This document shows, piece by piece, positions 10,121 to 22,164 of a DNA stretch of 64,000 nt. Position 1 is the first letter of the stretch; every line of letters begins with the position of its first letter. The translations under genes were made by a program, and so were the position numbers. A model generated the notes under the pieces. That model searched no databases, was not told where the DNA came from, and was given only the letters and a program-made list of their open reading frames with translations. This DNA is from Epiperipatus broadwayi (lineage: Eukaryota; Onychophora; Udeonychophora; Euonychophora; Peripatidae): contig JAQFVV010000001.1 of NCBI GenBank assembly GCA_028023455.1, forward strand, positions 19,151,611 to 19,215,610. The letters are read 5' to 3'.

Positions 10121-11370
10121 AGTGGTGAGAGTTTGAATAGTTTTCAGACTTGTTTTACTCTCTGAGATTAACTAGATATAATTTCGTGATTAAGAAATAG
10201 TTGTGTTATTTACTGTTTTATTAATGTTATAATTTTCATTACTAAACATTAAACGAGTGAAATTTTAATATTCATTCTGCATCAGTCTTGTACATTGTGA
10301 TGATATATATATAATTCTAATATATCTCTACTAAATATTGCTTATATTATAAATTTTTATCTTTTATTGTGTTTCATTCATTTGTTAATAAAAAAATCAA
10401 AATATAATTTTTATTTGATTCATAATTTTTTATTTGATTAAATTCAACGAAGTATAAAAAGAAAAAAAAAATATTTATTTTTAAATTGCACTTCGGTATT
10501 AAGAAATATTTTTTATATTATATAAAAATAAAAAAAAACAATGATAAAAAATGCTTGTTAAAATTTATATATATTAATTTACTAAACTGATGGTATTTGT
10601 CTCATGGCTTTTTCTATTATTATTATATCTGGGAGGAAAAGATATTTGTCATACCATTCTTTGATAACAATAAATAAGCAAGTAGAGATTTAAAAATTAA
10701 AACAAAAACTCATAAATAAATGAAATAATCGAATAGTAATCTGGTCAGGAATTTATAAGAAGTTATTGAATAATATAAAAAAATCATAGTTATAAATATA
10801 AATAATTTTACTTGTTTAAATATTAAATATATAATACAGTATTTATTACAATTTCTAATTACAGTTTATTATATCATAAATTATTTATCAAAGGCGGATC
10901 TCACATAATAAATAATATTACGTTCTTTGAGTTTTCTGTCCCTTATTTACTCATTGCTATTTTCTTCCTTAAAATAATTAATAATCTTTCTTCTAATACA
11001 TTTTTCAAAATTAATTTTTCCCATATTTTTTATAATTTCTTCCAATATATATTTTCTAATTCTTCTGCTTCTATATATATTTTTATCTAATTCACTTTTG
11101 CTTTATAGTTTTCTTTCTCTTTTATTTTTTTTATTACTATTTTCAATACTTTTATATTTCTGATCTCATCGTCTTAACTCTTCAATTCTTCTATGAATCT
11201 ATTTTTCTAAACCTCTATTTCTTTTCTTTTTGATTTGTCCACGTTTCTGCTTCATACAAGGCAATATTTAAAATATAATATTCAACAAGCCTCTTATTTA
11301 AACCTTGTTTTAATGGTCCAAAAATATTCTTCTTACACAACTGCTAACATATTTTCATTGCTTTTAAGCA
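10121..11370. other. Anonymous, extremely AT-rich DNA
   Basis: No gene or RNA recognised. About 10960-11240 is a pyrimidine-rich (TTTCTTCT-type) stretch on the plus strand. Confidence 0.4.
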
Positions 11371-11371
11371 C

Positions 11372-11445
11372 TGCATGGTTTAATGTAGTGACAGACTGGC
11401 AGACTCTAAAACTCAAGATCCATGTATAATGGCTCATCCCTGACA
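11372..11445 (+). repeat. tRNA-derived SINE head (family 1), diverged copy
   Basis: ATGGTTTAATGTAGTGACAG, then CTCTAAAACTCAAGATCCATG, lines up with the copy at 4428-4502 (TTTAGTGTAATGG, CTCTGGAGCTCAAGGTCCATG). The B-box region is decayed. Confidence 0.45.
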
Positions 11446-11636
11446 TTTTTAATGCCTCCAGAATAATAAATATTTGATTATTTATTTATTGCTTTAATTT
11501 TATTATCATTTTTTTAACTCAAGAATTCTATAAGTTTTTCAATTTTATATAATATTTAATGAAACTTATTACTTCATTATATTGTAATTATTTAACATGA
11601 AACTCCTTTCATATGCTAATGAAATACTCAGCAATA

Positions 11637-11661
11637 AACTTGAGCTGAGTCAGCTCAAGTT
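11637..11661. repeat. Perfect 12-bp-arm hairpin
   Basis: AACTTGAGCTGA and TCAGCTCAAGTT flank a single G. Outside this, ATACTC (11624) and GAGTAT (11668) can also pair. No oligo-U context or known element was recognised. Confidence 0.7.
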
Positions 11662-12334
11662 TTTTCAGAGTATCTCATTATAAGCAAGTACTTCTATATC
11701 ATCAGTAAATAAATATTCAGTAAACTCTTCTGCCTGCAAAACTAATTTCAAAACAACAGTCATTGAAAAGTTCATCTAAATATAAATACATTAATTAGAA
11801 TGGAAGATAAAAAAAAATATTTTTTTATATCTTTTTCAATATTTATCTTTTGCTAAAGACTACCTTTAAATTATACTTATATTTTCTAATTTATATTGAA
11901 ATGATTCAATATTTATTTTTTTTGCACTTTATATCTTTCGTTTTCAGTATATCTAACAATGTAATCCAATTTTCTGTATTAAAGACCTATAAAAGGACAA
12001 CATCTCTCTCTCTGTATATATATATATATAATATTACCCATCAATTCCTTTGCTAAAATTAAGAACTACACTTCAGATAGAAACATGATTAATCAATTTG
12101 TGATCCATCTGCTTAAGATTATTTTCAGTCCTTATCTGCATCAGAAATTTTAAAAAAATCTAAGATCTTTATATTTTATTGAATTAGATATTGTTCTCAT
12201 TAGAATCCTAGCTGTTAAAAAAAGTTTTGCGGCACTCTCTGAGTCATAAAATAAAATATAAATACTGATCATTTAAAATAAAAAATATTCTCCTCACCCT
12301 ATATAAATAGTTAAATAATTTGTTACTTGGAAAG

Positions 12335-12405
12335 AGTTGAGCCACAATCCATGGATCTTGAAGTCTACCACTCTATTATTGTGCTAAATCGTAATAACAA
12401 CTGGA
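12335..12405 (-). repeat. tRNA-derived SINE head (family 1), minus-strand copy
   Basis: On the minus strand, GATTTAGCACAATAATAGAG, ACTTCAAGATCCATGG and ATTGTGGCTCAACTC align in order with the 4428 copy. Confidence 0.45.
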
Positions 12406-13948
12406 AAATTATCAATTCCTTGTATTATCATACAAATTAATACTTTTATAATTTTTTTTTTATTACTACACAACCCATTTTATCCTTATCTACAATGCTT
12501 TTTTTCAATTAAAGTACACAAAGTCTTATTATTTCTATTATATAAAACAACTTATTCTTCCAATCGTTTCAAGGCATTAATGTGTTTTTATTAATATTTA
12601 ACCACTTTCATTTTCAAATTACTATCATATACCTGCAATACTGCTTTTCCTGTCTAATTTATCTTATTCAACTAATTTTGTTTGTAGTTATTTTATTTCC
12701 TTACATTTCTCATCTAGCTACTCTCTACTAACTTATTTGTTTAATATCACAATTCAATATTATATTTTATGTACATACTTTCATACATACATATAGCAGC
12801 TACTCATAAAAGAGCACAGCTATTCTAATTCCAAGAAAATACAAAAACTGTTCCAAAAATAAATTTTGCAATGTCTATATAAAATCAATCTGTAAAATGT
12901 AAATATTTATATATTGTAACCTTTTGATTGGTTATCCATAGTAAGAATGGCATATAAAATGTAAATTATAATTCTAAAATTTTAAATTTATAATTAAGAT
13001 AATATTAAATTTATAAACTTGGATATTATAGCAATAAATGATTTAATATGTATAATTTTATTAAGGATTATTTCGTAGAGATTAATAATTGTTATTATTT
13101 ATAATCAGGTATATTAATATAAATTTTAATATTTAATATAAATTTTAATAATTCTAACTATAATTTAAAAGCGTGGTAAATCTAAATAAACATCGTTGTG
13201 AACAAGTTTGATTTTGAATTATTTATTGCAACGTGGGATAAAACTTGATTTGTAAGTTTTGATTTAAAAATCAATTTCATTTATTAAATATTTTTATATT
13301 TCGATATTATTTTAAACAGAAATACCAGAAACATTAGTTTAAAAAAAAAACTTGGACAAAATGATGGGAGAGTCAACCAATCAAATTTCAGTAAATGACT
13401 TTTTAATGTTACATTTCCCAGTTTTCTTTTCAAAGAGAAAACTATCAGACGATTTTTTTTAAAAAAAAATAAAAAAAAGAGGAATATAAAAAAAAATCAG
13501 ATAGTGGGGTTAAGTTTTTTTGTGTGTGTTATAAAAGTTAAAATATTGAAGTCTTAATTAATTAAACAAATAAGAAAAAAAATGTATTTACAAAGCTATC
13601 TAAAGAGATGAAATATTTTTAAAAGATTCTTAATACTATAGAATGAGTAAACCAATTTTTCCATTGCAGGTCTAATTTTCAACCTTGATAATCTACTTAT
13701 AATCAAAATTCTAGCTAGGATCAGTTTAAGAAAGAAAACAAAAGTTGTTATTGAGAAAGGAAAAACAACGCTATAGTTTAAAAGAAAAGACTAACTGCAT
13801 TAATGTGAGGAGACATTCATTTTATTCTATGGGAAGGTATGTGCTTTAATCATAAATTAAAAAAGAGAAAGCAATCTAAAATCTTCAATAGAACATTTTT
13901 TTTAGCCTAAGAAACTACTTAATCAAATGCCAAAAATAATTCAGGAGT
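12406..13948. other. Anonymous AT-rich DNA
   Basis: No supported gene. Near 13100-13150 the text 'ttaatataaattttaata' is repeated in tandem. Several A/T homopolymer runs occur. Confidence 0.4.
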
Positions 13949-13963
13949 TAATAATGACAAGTT

Positions 13964-14074
13964 TTTTTTTTTTTTTAAGTGTCATAGCATCGGCCAGGAC
14001 GCGAACCCGCAACCCGGGCAACTGCCTGCAAGGGCAAGGCAGTCGCGCTGACCTCTCAACCACCAATGCAAGAC
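13964..14074 (-). repeat. Young tRNA-derived retroposon with poly(A) and 15-bp target duplication
   Basis: On the minus strand the insert begins near GCATTGGTGGTTGAGAGG (acceptor/A-box-like) and contains a long anticodon-arm-like stem (ACTGCC...GGCAGT). It then has a strong B box, CGGGTTCGCGTCC, and the acceptor complement CCGATGC, and ends in a poly(A) tail (T-run at 13962-13976 on plus). It is flanked by direct repeats TAATAATGACAAGTT at 13949-13963 and 14075-14089. The GC-rich body in AT-rich DNA and the perfect target duplication indicate recent insertion by a LINE-type machinery. Only ~111 bp are present, so it is either a tRNA retropseudogene or a minimal SINE. Confidence 0.85.
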
Positions 14075-14089
14075 TAATAATGACAAGTT

Positions 14090-17000
14090 GAGGGAAGAAA
14101 TATTCGGTTGACTAATATTTAAGCAATAAAGATTATGCTTTCACTCGGAAAAAAAAATAAAGAAATTTGAATTAGGATTTCTCTTTGTCCAAGAAAAGTT
14201 AAAGTTTTATAAACTTGAAAGAATAAGCCACCAAAGTCTGTATAATTTGAAGTAGGAATGAATGGTCAGACATTGAATATATTTGGAGCCCAATGATTAG
14301 ACAAACTTATTAAATATATGTTTACAAATCTTTCAAGTATAGTAAATAATCATAGAAGGAGAAATGCTTAAAAAAAGCCTAAATCTTAATGAAACTTGTT
14401 AAAGTATGCATTGAAAAAAAAAGATATAATAATAATTATAACATGAAAATTTACTAGGAGAAGTAGCAAACGTCTGCGCATGATATTTTCAGGGAGAGCC
14501 AGATTATATACATAGAACAATAAACCAACTGAGAGAAGATTTGTTCAGTTAATTGTACTTGTATGTTTAATATTTTGCTTATATTTTCATGTATAAAGCA
14601 AGATGAAGAGAAGAAAGACATTCAGCACACTAGGAACAAAATCAACGAAGGGTAATGACACTAATGTTAAAAAAAAGAAATGTTTTTGTAAAAAAAAGAT
14701 AAAAGGGATTTTAATTTTATATTTATTAGTGATAAAAAAATATATATAAAAAAATACTAATGCTAATATTTGCATATGAATGAAAAAAAAGGGGGGAGGG
14801 GTTATGTTTACAACTAGCTATACAATGTATATTGATGAATTATAATGTGAAAGAGTATGTGTGCAGGAAATAATATTTAAGTTATGCATATATTTTGATT
14901 GGATTATTAAACAAAAAAGAACATATTATAGAATATAATGATAATAATCACAAAGATGACTGAGTGTGATGTAGGACCATATTAGAATCTAATTTATTAA
15001 TGAAAATAAATATCTAAAACATCTGAGTAATAATAAACAAATAGATTATTTTGTTTCGGGACATGATAGTAGATATTGATATGGGAATGTTGCATGAGAA
15101 GAGTAGATTATAGGAGGGTCTAGAAATAGATTAAATACTGTTACATTGAAGTAGAATATGAATCAGATTTCTGGGATAGACTATATACAACAGCATGCTG
15201 AAGAATTTATGAAGGATTAGCTGAGTTAAATCTTTGCAATGCTCAGATAATTTATAGGAAGAAATAGGAGGACTTTCAATAAAGAAATGATTGTGCAAGT
15301 ACCATAAGTGCTTATTAGAGAAGCCAAGATAGAATTGGGGTAAGTCCATTAATAAAATGGTTATGTAACAAAATAACACATCTTAATAAATGAAACCTCT
15401 ATACCTCTATTAGGATAATAGCCAATAAATAAGTGACTCATTTTTCTAAAGTTAGGGTAAATATTAATCTATTGTGCATTAAAGGTAAAGATGAAATTTT
15501 AAAGGATTGTATGGATTTTCTAGTTAAGTTGGTACAGAGTGGTCCACAAGTGATTGAATTATGTATGAAGCAAAGATCATATATACTGGAATAATTATTA
15601 GAATAAATGACTGTCTGAATAAAAAATACTGAGATCTAATGTCAAAAGAGAAAATGAGTGTAAGAGATAGAATGAAGAGATGTAATAATTGTCATAACAT
15701 AACAAAGAATCCTAACCGTATTTTTTTTTTGACATATTATAAATATTGCACTTATTTATATATAGTTTTTATCACATCAGTAAAAACTTTGTAATATGAT
15801 TAGAATGTCAATTTTCAAACGCAATTTAAATGCAAATGAATATGAAGGGATTGAATAATTAATGAATGATGTACATAGCAGACTAATATAAAATCATCAA
15901 CAATAATAAAGCAATAACTAATAATTTAAAAAAAAACATATAAACTAGGGAAAGGGTAATTTAATATCTGAAACACTAAGATTATCTGTATAAAGTGTAA
16001 GTAAGTTATCTATGCATAAATAGTTTGATTTTTGTTAATTTTTCTTGTTATTGTTAATGAAATATTTAATCCAGTATATATCTGTGTTGTTATTGTTTAT
16101 CATTCTTATTGTAAATAAAAGAACATATTAATTCAACTGTGTAATATTAGTCTCATTGTGTCCAAAAGGCATTCCTATCACAAGGTTACATCAAGAAAAC
16201 ACATTATCCACATAGAATGATACATATTATATTTTAATTGCAGGCCATCAGAGAACTTCTGTTCAATACTGCAAAATGGAGAACATATGATAGGATCAAT
16301 AGTACATTGGAGAGTCGTATTCTAATTTTATAACTTAAATTGAAATATCTGTAAGATCATAAATTTAAAGTAGTATAGCATTTAAATAGTGTCAATTACT
16401 AACTAATGCATCTGAAAGTCTAACTCTGGAGAATTTAGTGAGAGTAGGTTAATGCTAGTAATTGAAGAGAATATTTAAGTAAGTTAGACTTGGTAGATAA
16501 TAATAGTATAATGAAGCTTGGTTTATACTAAAACAAGTGTTCTATAATAATTATTGTTGGCATTGGTATGTTTTCCTTAAATGGTTGGATCCCAATAAAA
16601 TCCCTCTTGCGATATGATCATTTAAGTATCAATCCAATGAATAGATTTTAGTGCAGAATGATTATAATTCCTGAGATTATAATAGGATAGCATTAATTGT
16701 GTGAAATTAATGTAATTTCATTAATGTATATTAATTTAAGATTTTAAAAATGTATAATGGTAATTTAAGCTATCAGTTAAAGCAAATATTATAGTAGTCA
16801 TTGTTTGTTGTGGGGATTTTCCCAATGATCATAATAAAATAGTAGTGGGAGAGTCTTCACAATAGCAATGCTATTGTGGAATTGTATTTTTTTTATACTT
16901 CTCAATGTTAAAACCACTCACTTGTAATTGTCCCTAGAGTCTGTCTAATAAAGTTATGTGTGGAATATTTCAAGCCCCATAAAGAATTGTATATCCTCTT

Positions 17001-17139
17001 GCAATGATATTGTATGTTTAATATTGAGCTAGCATAGTATAGAGTAAATGAGTAGGCAAATAAAAATGGCCAGAAGAAAAACAAAGAGATGGGAAGGTTA
17101 CAATATTCACATTATAAAATTTTCTAATTCAGTTGTCTA
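14090..17139. other. Anonymous AT-rich DNA
   Basis: No gene recognised. Frames at about 14587-14775 and 15131-15379 (minus) are low-complexity and not supported. Nothing resembling an RNA gene was seen. Confidence 0.4.
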
Positions 17140-18850
17140 TTTGTTTGATATTTTGTGATGCTTTCTTTTAATTTCTTCAATAGAAAATACTCCTTTCTAA
17201 AACACTGGAACACTATGTCTAATTGTAACTTTCCAATGTATTCTGTTTTTTTTCTATGTCTTCCAATGGAAACAATCAATATCACACTTCTTTAAAATGT
17301 CTTTGAGATAATCATTACAATATAGATGGGGTCCACCTCTCTCATGGAAACTAAACTTAAATTCACCATAAATTACACTTTTAAGAAGTCTTGCATTATT
17401 CATTTATTTTATATTTTCAATCCAATAGAGACAGGTCTTTATAGTAAGACATTCATCAAGGTGAAGAGTTTATTGATTCAATTTATGATTTTGCCATTGT
17501 ATTTTTAAAATTTTACAGGGCATTCTTAAATAAATCTTTTTAAATGTCTTTATATTGCTTCAGTAGGGTACCCAAGATTCAATTTACTACAATAAATTGG
17601 ATAAAATAACTGCTTTATATACAGCTAAGTTAGATGTGATAGTTATTTTCCTATGACGTACATTATTGTTTAGCTTGTTACAAGCAGCAACAGCATATTA
17701 GACTCTGTGTGGTATCTTTAGTTCTCCTTTCTATTTATAAAAGTATTAAGGTATTTAAATTGGTTTACATATGCAACAAGCTAAAAGTTACTGAAGATTT
17801 GTTTTCATCACTGATTGTAAAGATCTTAAGTTTGAATATTAATTACTAAACCAAAATCATTAAATGTTGCATTTAAAACATTAAGTCAATTCTATTAACA
17901 ATTTTTGAACAAACAAAAATCGCAGAATCATCAACATATTGTTCATCTATAATCCAAATGTCTTGTTTTTGTTAAAAATTTCACCATCGAACATGCATTG
18001 CATCTAAACCTCTATTTATTATGCTCTCTATAAACATTTCCAAAGCAAACTCTCATAAAAATTGAACATAACATTGAAGCAAGTACACAATTATATTTAA
18101 TATGTTTTCATTTCAATTTTTCACTTGTAATAATAATATTTCTTCTCATTCTATCTGATATAAATAAACTTTTGTGGACAGCAAATTAATTTCAAACAAT
18201 ATCATAAACCTATTTGATTAACTGAATTAAGTGCCTTGATAAAATCAGCAAAAGCAATATATAAATCAGTTTTTTGTTTCCAATATCTTTTTACATTTGC
18301 CTAGCAACAAGAATCATATAAAATGATTTTTGATTTTCTAAAACCACACTGAGTCTCTGGTATTCATCTATGACTGGAAGCAACCTATTCAACAAAATTC
18401 TTGAAAATACTTTTGATAATGGATAATGTTGATATACCATGATAATCAATGCAATCTTGTCTATTCCTGTTATTTTTAAAATTGGAATAATAGAAGTATT
18501 TTTAAGATTAGGTGGCATTACCTCATGGATTCACATATTCCTAAAAAAAATCCCAATATTTTTGTAGCTAACATAACACCATCATATTTTAAAACTTTTC
18601 AGACATGTTATCTGAACTTGCAACTTTTTTTTGTTTAAAATAATAGAGCTATTTTGACTTCATTAAGCTAAATATTTTGTCCAAATCTAAATGAGTAGAA
18701 GCAATTAATATATCATTGTAAGCTATCATCTCAATTTTTGTATTATTATTCAAAAGATGATTGGAATACTTCCATCTATTCAAAATATTATGATTATATT
18801 AGAGAGCATCATTTCTGGATGCAATAAGATTGTGATAACATTTCTCAAAT
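17140..18850 (-). pseudogene. LINE (non-LTR) reverse transcriptase remnant, minus strand
   Basis: Reading the minus strand across frames recovers the RT domain of a widespread animal LINE type. In order: an N-terminal RT segment (TSIIPILKITGIDKIALI..., then LSKVFSRILLNRLLPVIDEY) at about 18350-18515; DLYIAFADFIKALNSVN at about 18220-18280, corresponding to the 'DLy.AF.DltKAFD.V' block; YVDDSAIF at about 17915-17938, the catalytic box; and VYKAVILSNLL at about 17590-17625 with KIQWQNHKLNQ at about 17470-17505, matching the C-terminal thumb and 'LRWaGH'-side region. Many stops and frameshifts interrupt it, so it is non-functional. The endonuclease domain is missing or unrecognisable. Family (RTE/CR1-like) is inferred from motif style. 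Confidence 0.8.
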
Positions 18851-20840
18851 TCATATGTTAAAATCTTCTTTTTTCCTTTTTTTTAAATGTTATTTATCTA
18901 ATTATTATTTTTTACAAGTTAAAATTATAACTTTCAGTAACCTTTTTTAAAATTAAAACTGGTAAATAATTATTGAAAAAGACATTTTTAAAAAAATGTA
19001 TACATTATTTTATAATTTTCTCTCCTTTATAATCATTTATAACTCATTAAAATAATCACATTTTTATTTAAATAAAATTTTCTAGAATTTTTATATTATC
19101 CTTTGGTGAAAAAAACGTTTAATTAAATCAATTTTTGTTACCACTAAAAAATATGAAAAGCTTAGGTATTACTTCCCCATTCTAACTTTACTTATGTTCA
19201 AACTTGTAATATTTGGCATAGCCTAAGCTGGCCATTGTCTTCAATGTTACAGTATAAATAAAATACTTTATTTCAGTAATTAAAAAAACAAAAAGGGATT
19301 GGTATCTTATTTTTAAAGAAAGTTTGTTTTTCAAATTAGGGTATAAATTTAATTTTGGGGGGGAAGAATGAGATAGAAAATTAATTGGTAAAGGTTTAAT
19401 GTAGTAATTTCTGAGATAGTATGTGATTGGTTAAAATATTGATGACTTGTTTGTTGTTTAAAACGAAAATGATAATATGCAGTAAAATTATGTAGCAGTT
19501 CAGCAATTGTAAATCCAGCTGACAACTTCAGTTTGGAGGTTGGTTGTTAAATTGATTTTACTCTTGGTCATTTCAAAGCACACTTTTTCTAATATATATA
19601 TATATTTAAAATTACACTTTTTCTAATATATATATATATTTAAAATTACCCTAAATCCAAAACTCAACCAGTTATGAATTAACCCTGGTCACAATCTTTA
19701 ATTAAGATTAAGTCTGAGATAAAGATTTGCCCTAGTCAAAAATTACTCATTAAAAGATGTTACAGAAGATAAGAGCTCATATAAATAGCCCTGGGATGTT
19801 GATTCTGCTAGTTTAATATTCTATCAACTTTTAATATGCCATTAGGAAAGTATACTGAATTTGAATTACTGTCTTCAATTTGCTAAAATGAATCTTTCCT
19901 GCAGAATGCCAAAACTATACACTATGGAGAATTACCTCAACTCATGCCATGCTAAACCAACTTAAAGATGAGCCCCAGATCCCAAATCATCCCTGAAAAA
20001 TCATGGCATAAGGGCTTAAACAAACTTATACTTATCATTGCATCCAGCTTCCTGAACAGAAATTGGAAACCTAAAGTCTTTACTGGAACTCTTTAATAAA
20101 ATGCACTATATGTGTCATGCTGAAAGACATCAGCCCTTCTTAATCTTATACCTCAAGGTAACATGTTTTATTATTCTTACCAGGGTTTTAAAGTCTCAGT
20201 TTAATCTTAAAAATTAACCTATTTTTATGATATATTTTTTCTGTTAAATTTAAATATTTTGAGCATTTATTCTGTGTGTTATATGTTGTATTTATAGTGT
20301 GTTGGGCAGATGTAAATAAGTTTCTGATTACTTATCTGTTTCCTAATGAGACTTTTAATTATTATATAGCATAGTTTTGACCAATCATTTGGTTGGTGAT
20401 TTACCAGTTATATATTGCTGTTTTTTTCTTAAACCAGAGAATTGGTTCTTTTTTTTAATTACTTATGCCAGAGTATTTTCTCAGATTTCTATTTTTGTTA
20501 AATTGGAGATTTAAGTTTTCTCCCATAGTATAATTCATACTCTGTCGTATTCACTTCCCATATTTGTTTTCTTGCATTGCAATCAACCTTTGAAATCTTC
20601 AACATGATTGGCCATACAGCAGTTCTGCAGACATTATGACATCATTAATCAATAATCTAGTGATCGCTCATCCATGCTGGTTTGATTGATTCATGTAAGA
20701 ATCTTTTATTTGTGATTTGTTTTAAAATTTTTTTGAATAAGGAAACCAGAGTTGCTTTGGTGAATCTCCAGTTGAAGGAAAATTCTTCCCTCCCTTTTTA
20801 AAACTATATTAGAAAATTAGCGTTTGATGTTTTATTTATG
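18851..20840. other. Anonymous AT-rich DNA with a 38-bp tandem duplication
   Basis: No gene found. At about 19578-19648 the segment ACACTTTTTCTAATATATAT plus 'atatatttaaaatt' occurs twice in direct tandem. About 19660-20160 is somewhat less AT-rich but gives no recognisable product. Confidence 0.5.
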
Positions 20841-20841
20841 C

Positions 20842-21119
20842 TCATACATGCCTGATAGAATTTAACAAAATCACATTTATGTTATATATATATATCTCTA
20901 AACCTGCAAATTTTTTTATATTGATTTTAATAAATTTTAAAATTATATTAGCTAACATTTGTCCAAGTTTCATTTTCTCAATTGTCTGAATAATATTAAT
21001 GAGCTCTTGCTTTTCCTGGATTTGGTCAGTGCAAATCATCATCACCATTAACTTTTGATCATGGTAAACAAATTTTCCAGGTATGCAGTGACCTGGTGGC
21101 ACCCTCTGTGATCAAAAGG
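20842..21119 (-). other. Possible 3' part of the Penelope-like element
   Basis: A minus-strand open frame of 86 codons (ends near 20842, first Met at 21102) lies directly downstream of the Penelope-like endonuclease remnant. It contains a charged, helix-prone segment (ELINIIQTIEKMKLGQML). No family is recognised. It may be 3' untranslated sequence or chance. Confidence 0.25.
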
Positions 21120-21985
21120 AGAAATAAACATCTGGTACAACATTAAATGTTATCCACAAATCCATTTCCCATCCATTCTTAATATTGAAAGAACTTTTAA
21201 ATAAGTTAATTGCTTCAGAATAATAGAGATTATTTAATTCTTTTTATTTCATTTCTCTCAAGGAAGACAGCCTTAGTTCATCAAAATAAAAAGTGTCCTG
21301 TATCATTTACATGGTCATACAAAGCAGAACTAAGATATTTATTTTTAACTCTACCTTTATGAACCTATATTCTTTTATTTAAACTCAAACTACTCTGACC
21401 AAAAACAAGTGATAAAGTACACCACACCAGGAATAGTCGTCCTATCAAAAATTTCCTTTGTATTATTTAATAAATTATTCACCCTTTTCCAAGCAATTTA
21501 TTTCCAAACGAATTGCTATTCTTACATACAATTTTATAAGAAGATAATTTAAATGATAAAGAAATAAAATCATATTTTTTATATCCTTACAAATATTACT
21601 ATTAAAGAAAATACTTTTAACAAATTTATCAGAATATCCAACACTCAAATAATCTTTATAAAATTGACCTTTCTGAATCAAAGCTACTCCACTAGAATTA
21701 TTTAATTTCTTATTTCTATAACAATAATTTCTTTATGAGGTACAGACTGATAGCTATCAGGTTAAACTTTAGATCTTAATTTTTTAGTTTTAACAAAATG
21801 ACTGCATACTAAACAATTAGTCTTTACATTTTGAATCACCACAAGATCTAAAAAATTTAACTTAACAAGATCTAACCCCCCTCCTAATACATATCTTACA
21901 GAAGGATCAAAACAATTACACTCATTTACAAATCCCTTCAATTTATCATTCTCAACTACAAACAAACAATTATCCACATATCTAC
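21120..21985 (-). pseudogene. Penelope-like element fragment: RT C-terminus plus GIY-YIG-type endonuclease end
   Basis: Minus-strand frames give MDNCLFVVENDKLKGFVNEC (21918-21977) and KLNFLDLVVIQN (about 21830-21865), resembling the 'YvDD.f' and 'l.FLDv.i' segments of Penelope-type RT. Further downstream come IQKGQFYKDYLSVGYSDKF (about 21620-21680) and VHKGRVKNKYLSSALYDHVN (about 21305-21365) running into DTGHFLF. These last residues match the R..EHK...S....H....GH pattern at the end of the Penelope GIY-YIG endonuclease. The frame is broken by stops. The segment at about 21128-21290 is repeated inverted at 21995-22155. Diagnostic GIY and YIG residues are not visible, so assignment rests on the RT and the C-terminal endonuclease pattern. 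Confidence 0.65.
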
Positions 21986-21994
21986 ACTATTAAT

Positions 21995-22155
21995 TTTGAT
22001 GAAGCTAAGGTTGTCTTCTTTCAGAGAAATGAAATAAAAAGAAGAAATAAAGAATCTTTATTATTGAAAATTTATTATACTGAAGCAATTAACTTATTTA
22101 AAGGTTCTTTTAATATTAAGGGTGGATGGTAAGTAAATGGATTTGTGGGTAATGT
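21995..22155 (+). repeat. Inverted duplicate of the Penelope-like endonuclease end
   Basis: This reads as a diverged reverse complement of 21128-21290 (for example TGAAGCAATTAACTTATTTA and AATGAAATAAAAAGAA). Penelope-like elements commonly carry partial, sometimes inverted, terminal copies, and this arrangement fits that. The sequence stops just before the LTR element inserted at 22165. Confidence 0.75.
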
Positions 22156-22164
22156 TTAAAATAT

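Noticed and set aside
11637-11661. Intrinsic transcription terminator
   Set aside because: The hairpin is strong, but the sequence is eukaryotic and no gene lies upstream.
15131-15379. 82-codon minus-strand frame
   Set aside because: No recognisable motif; AT-rich chance frame.
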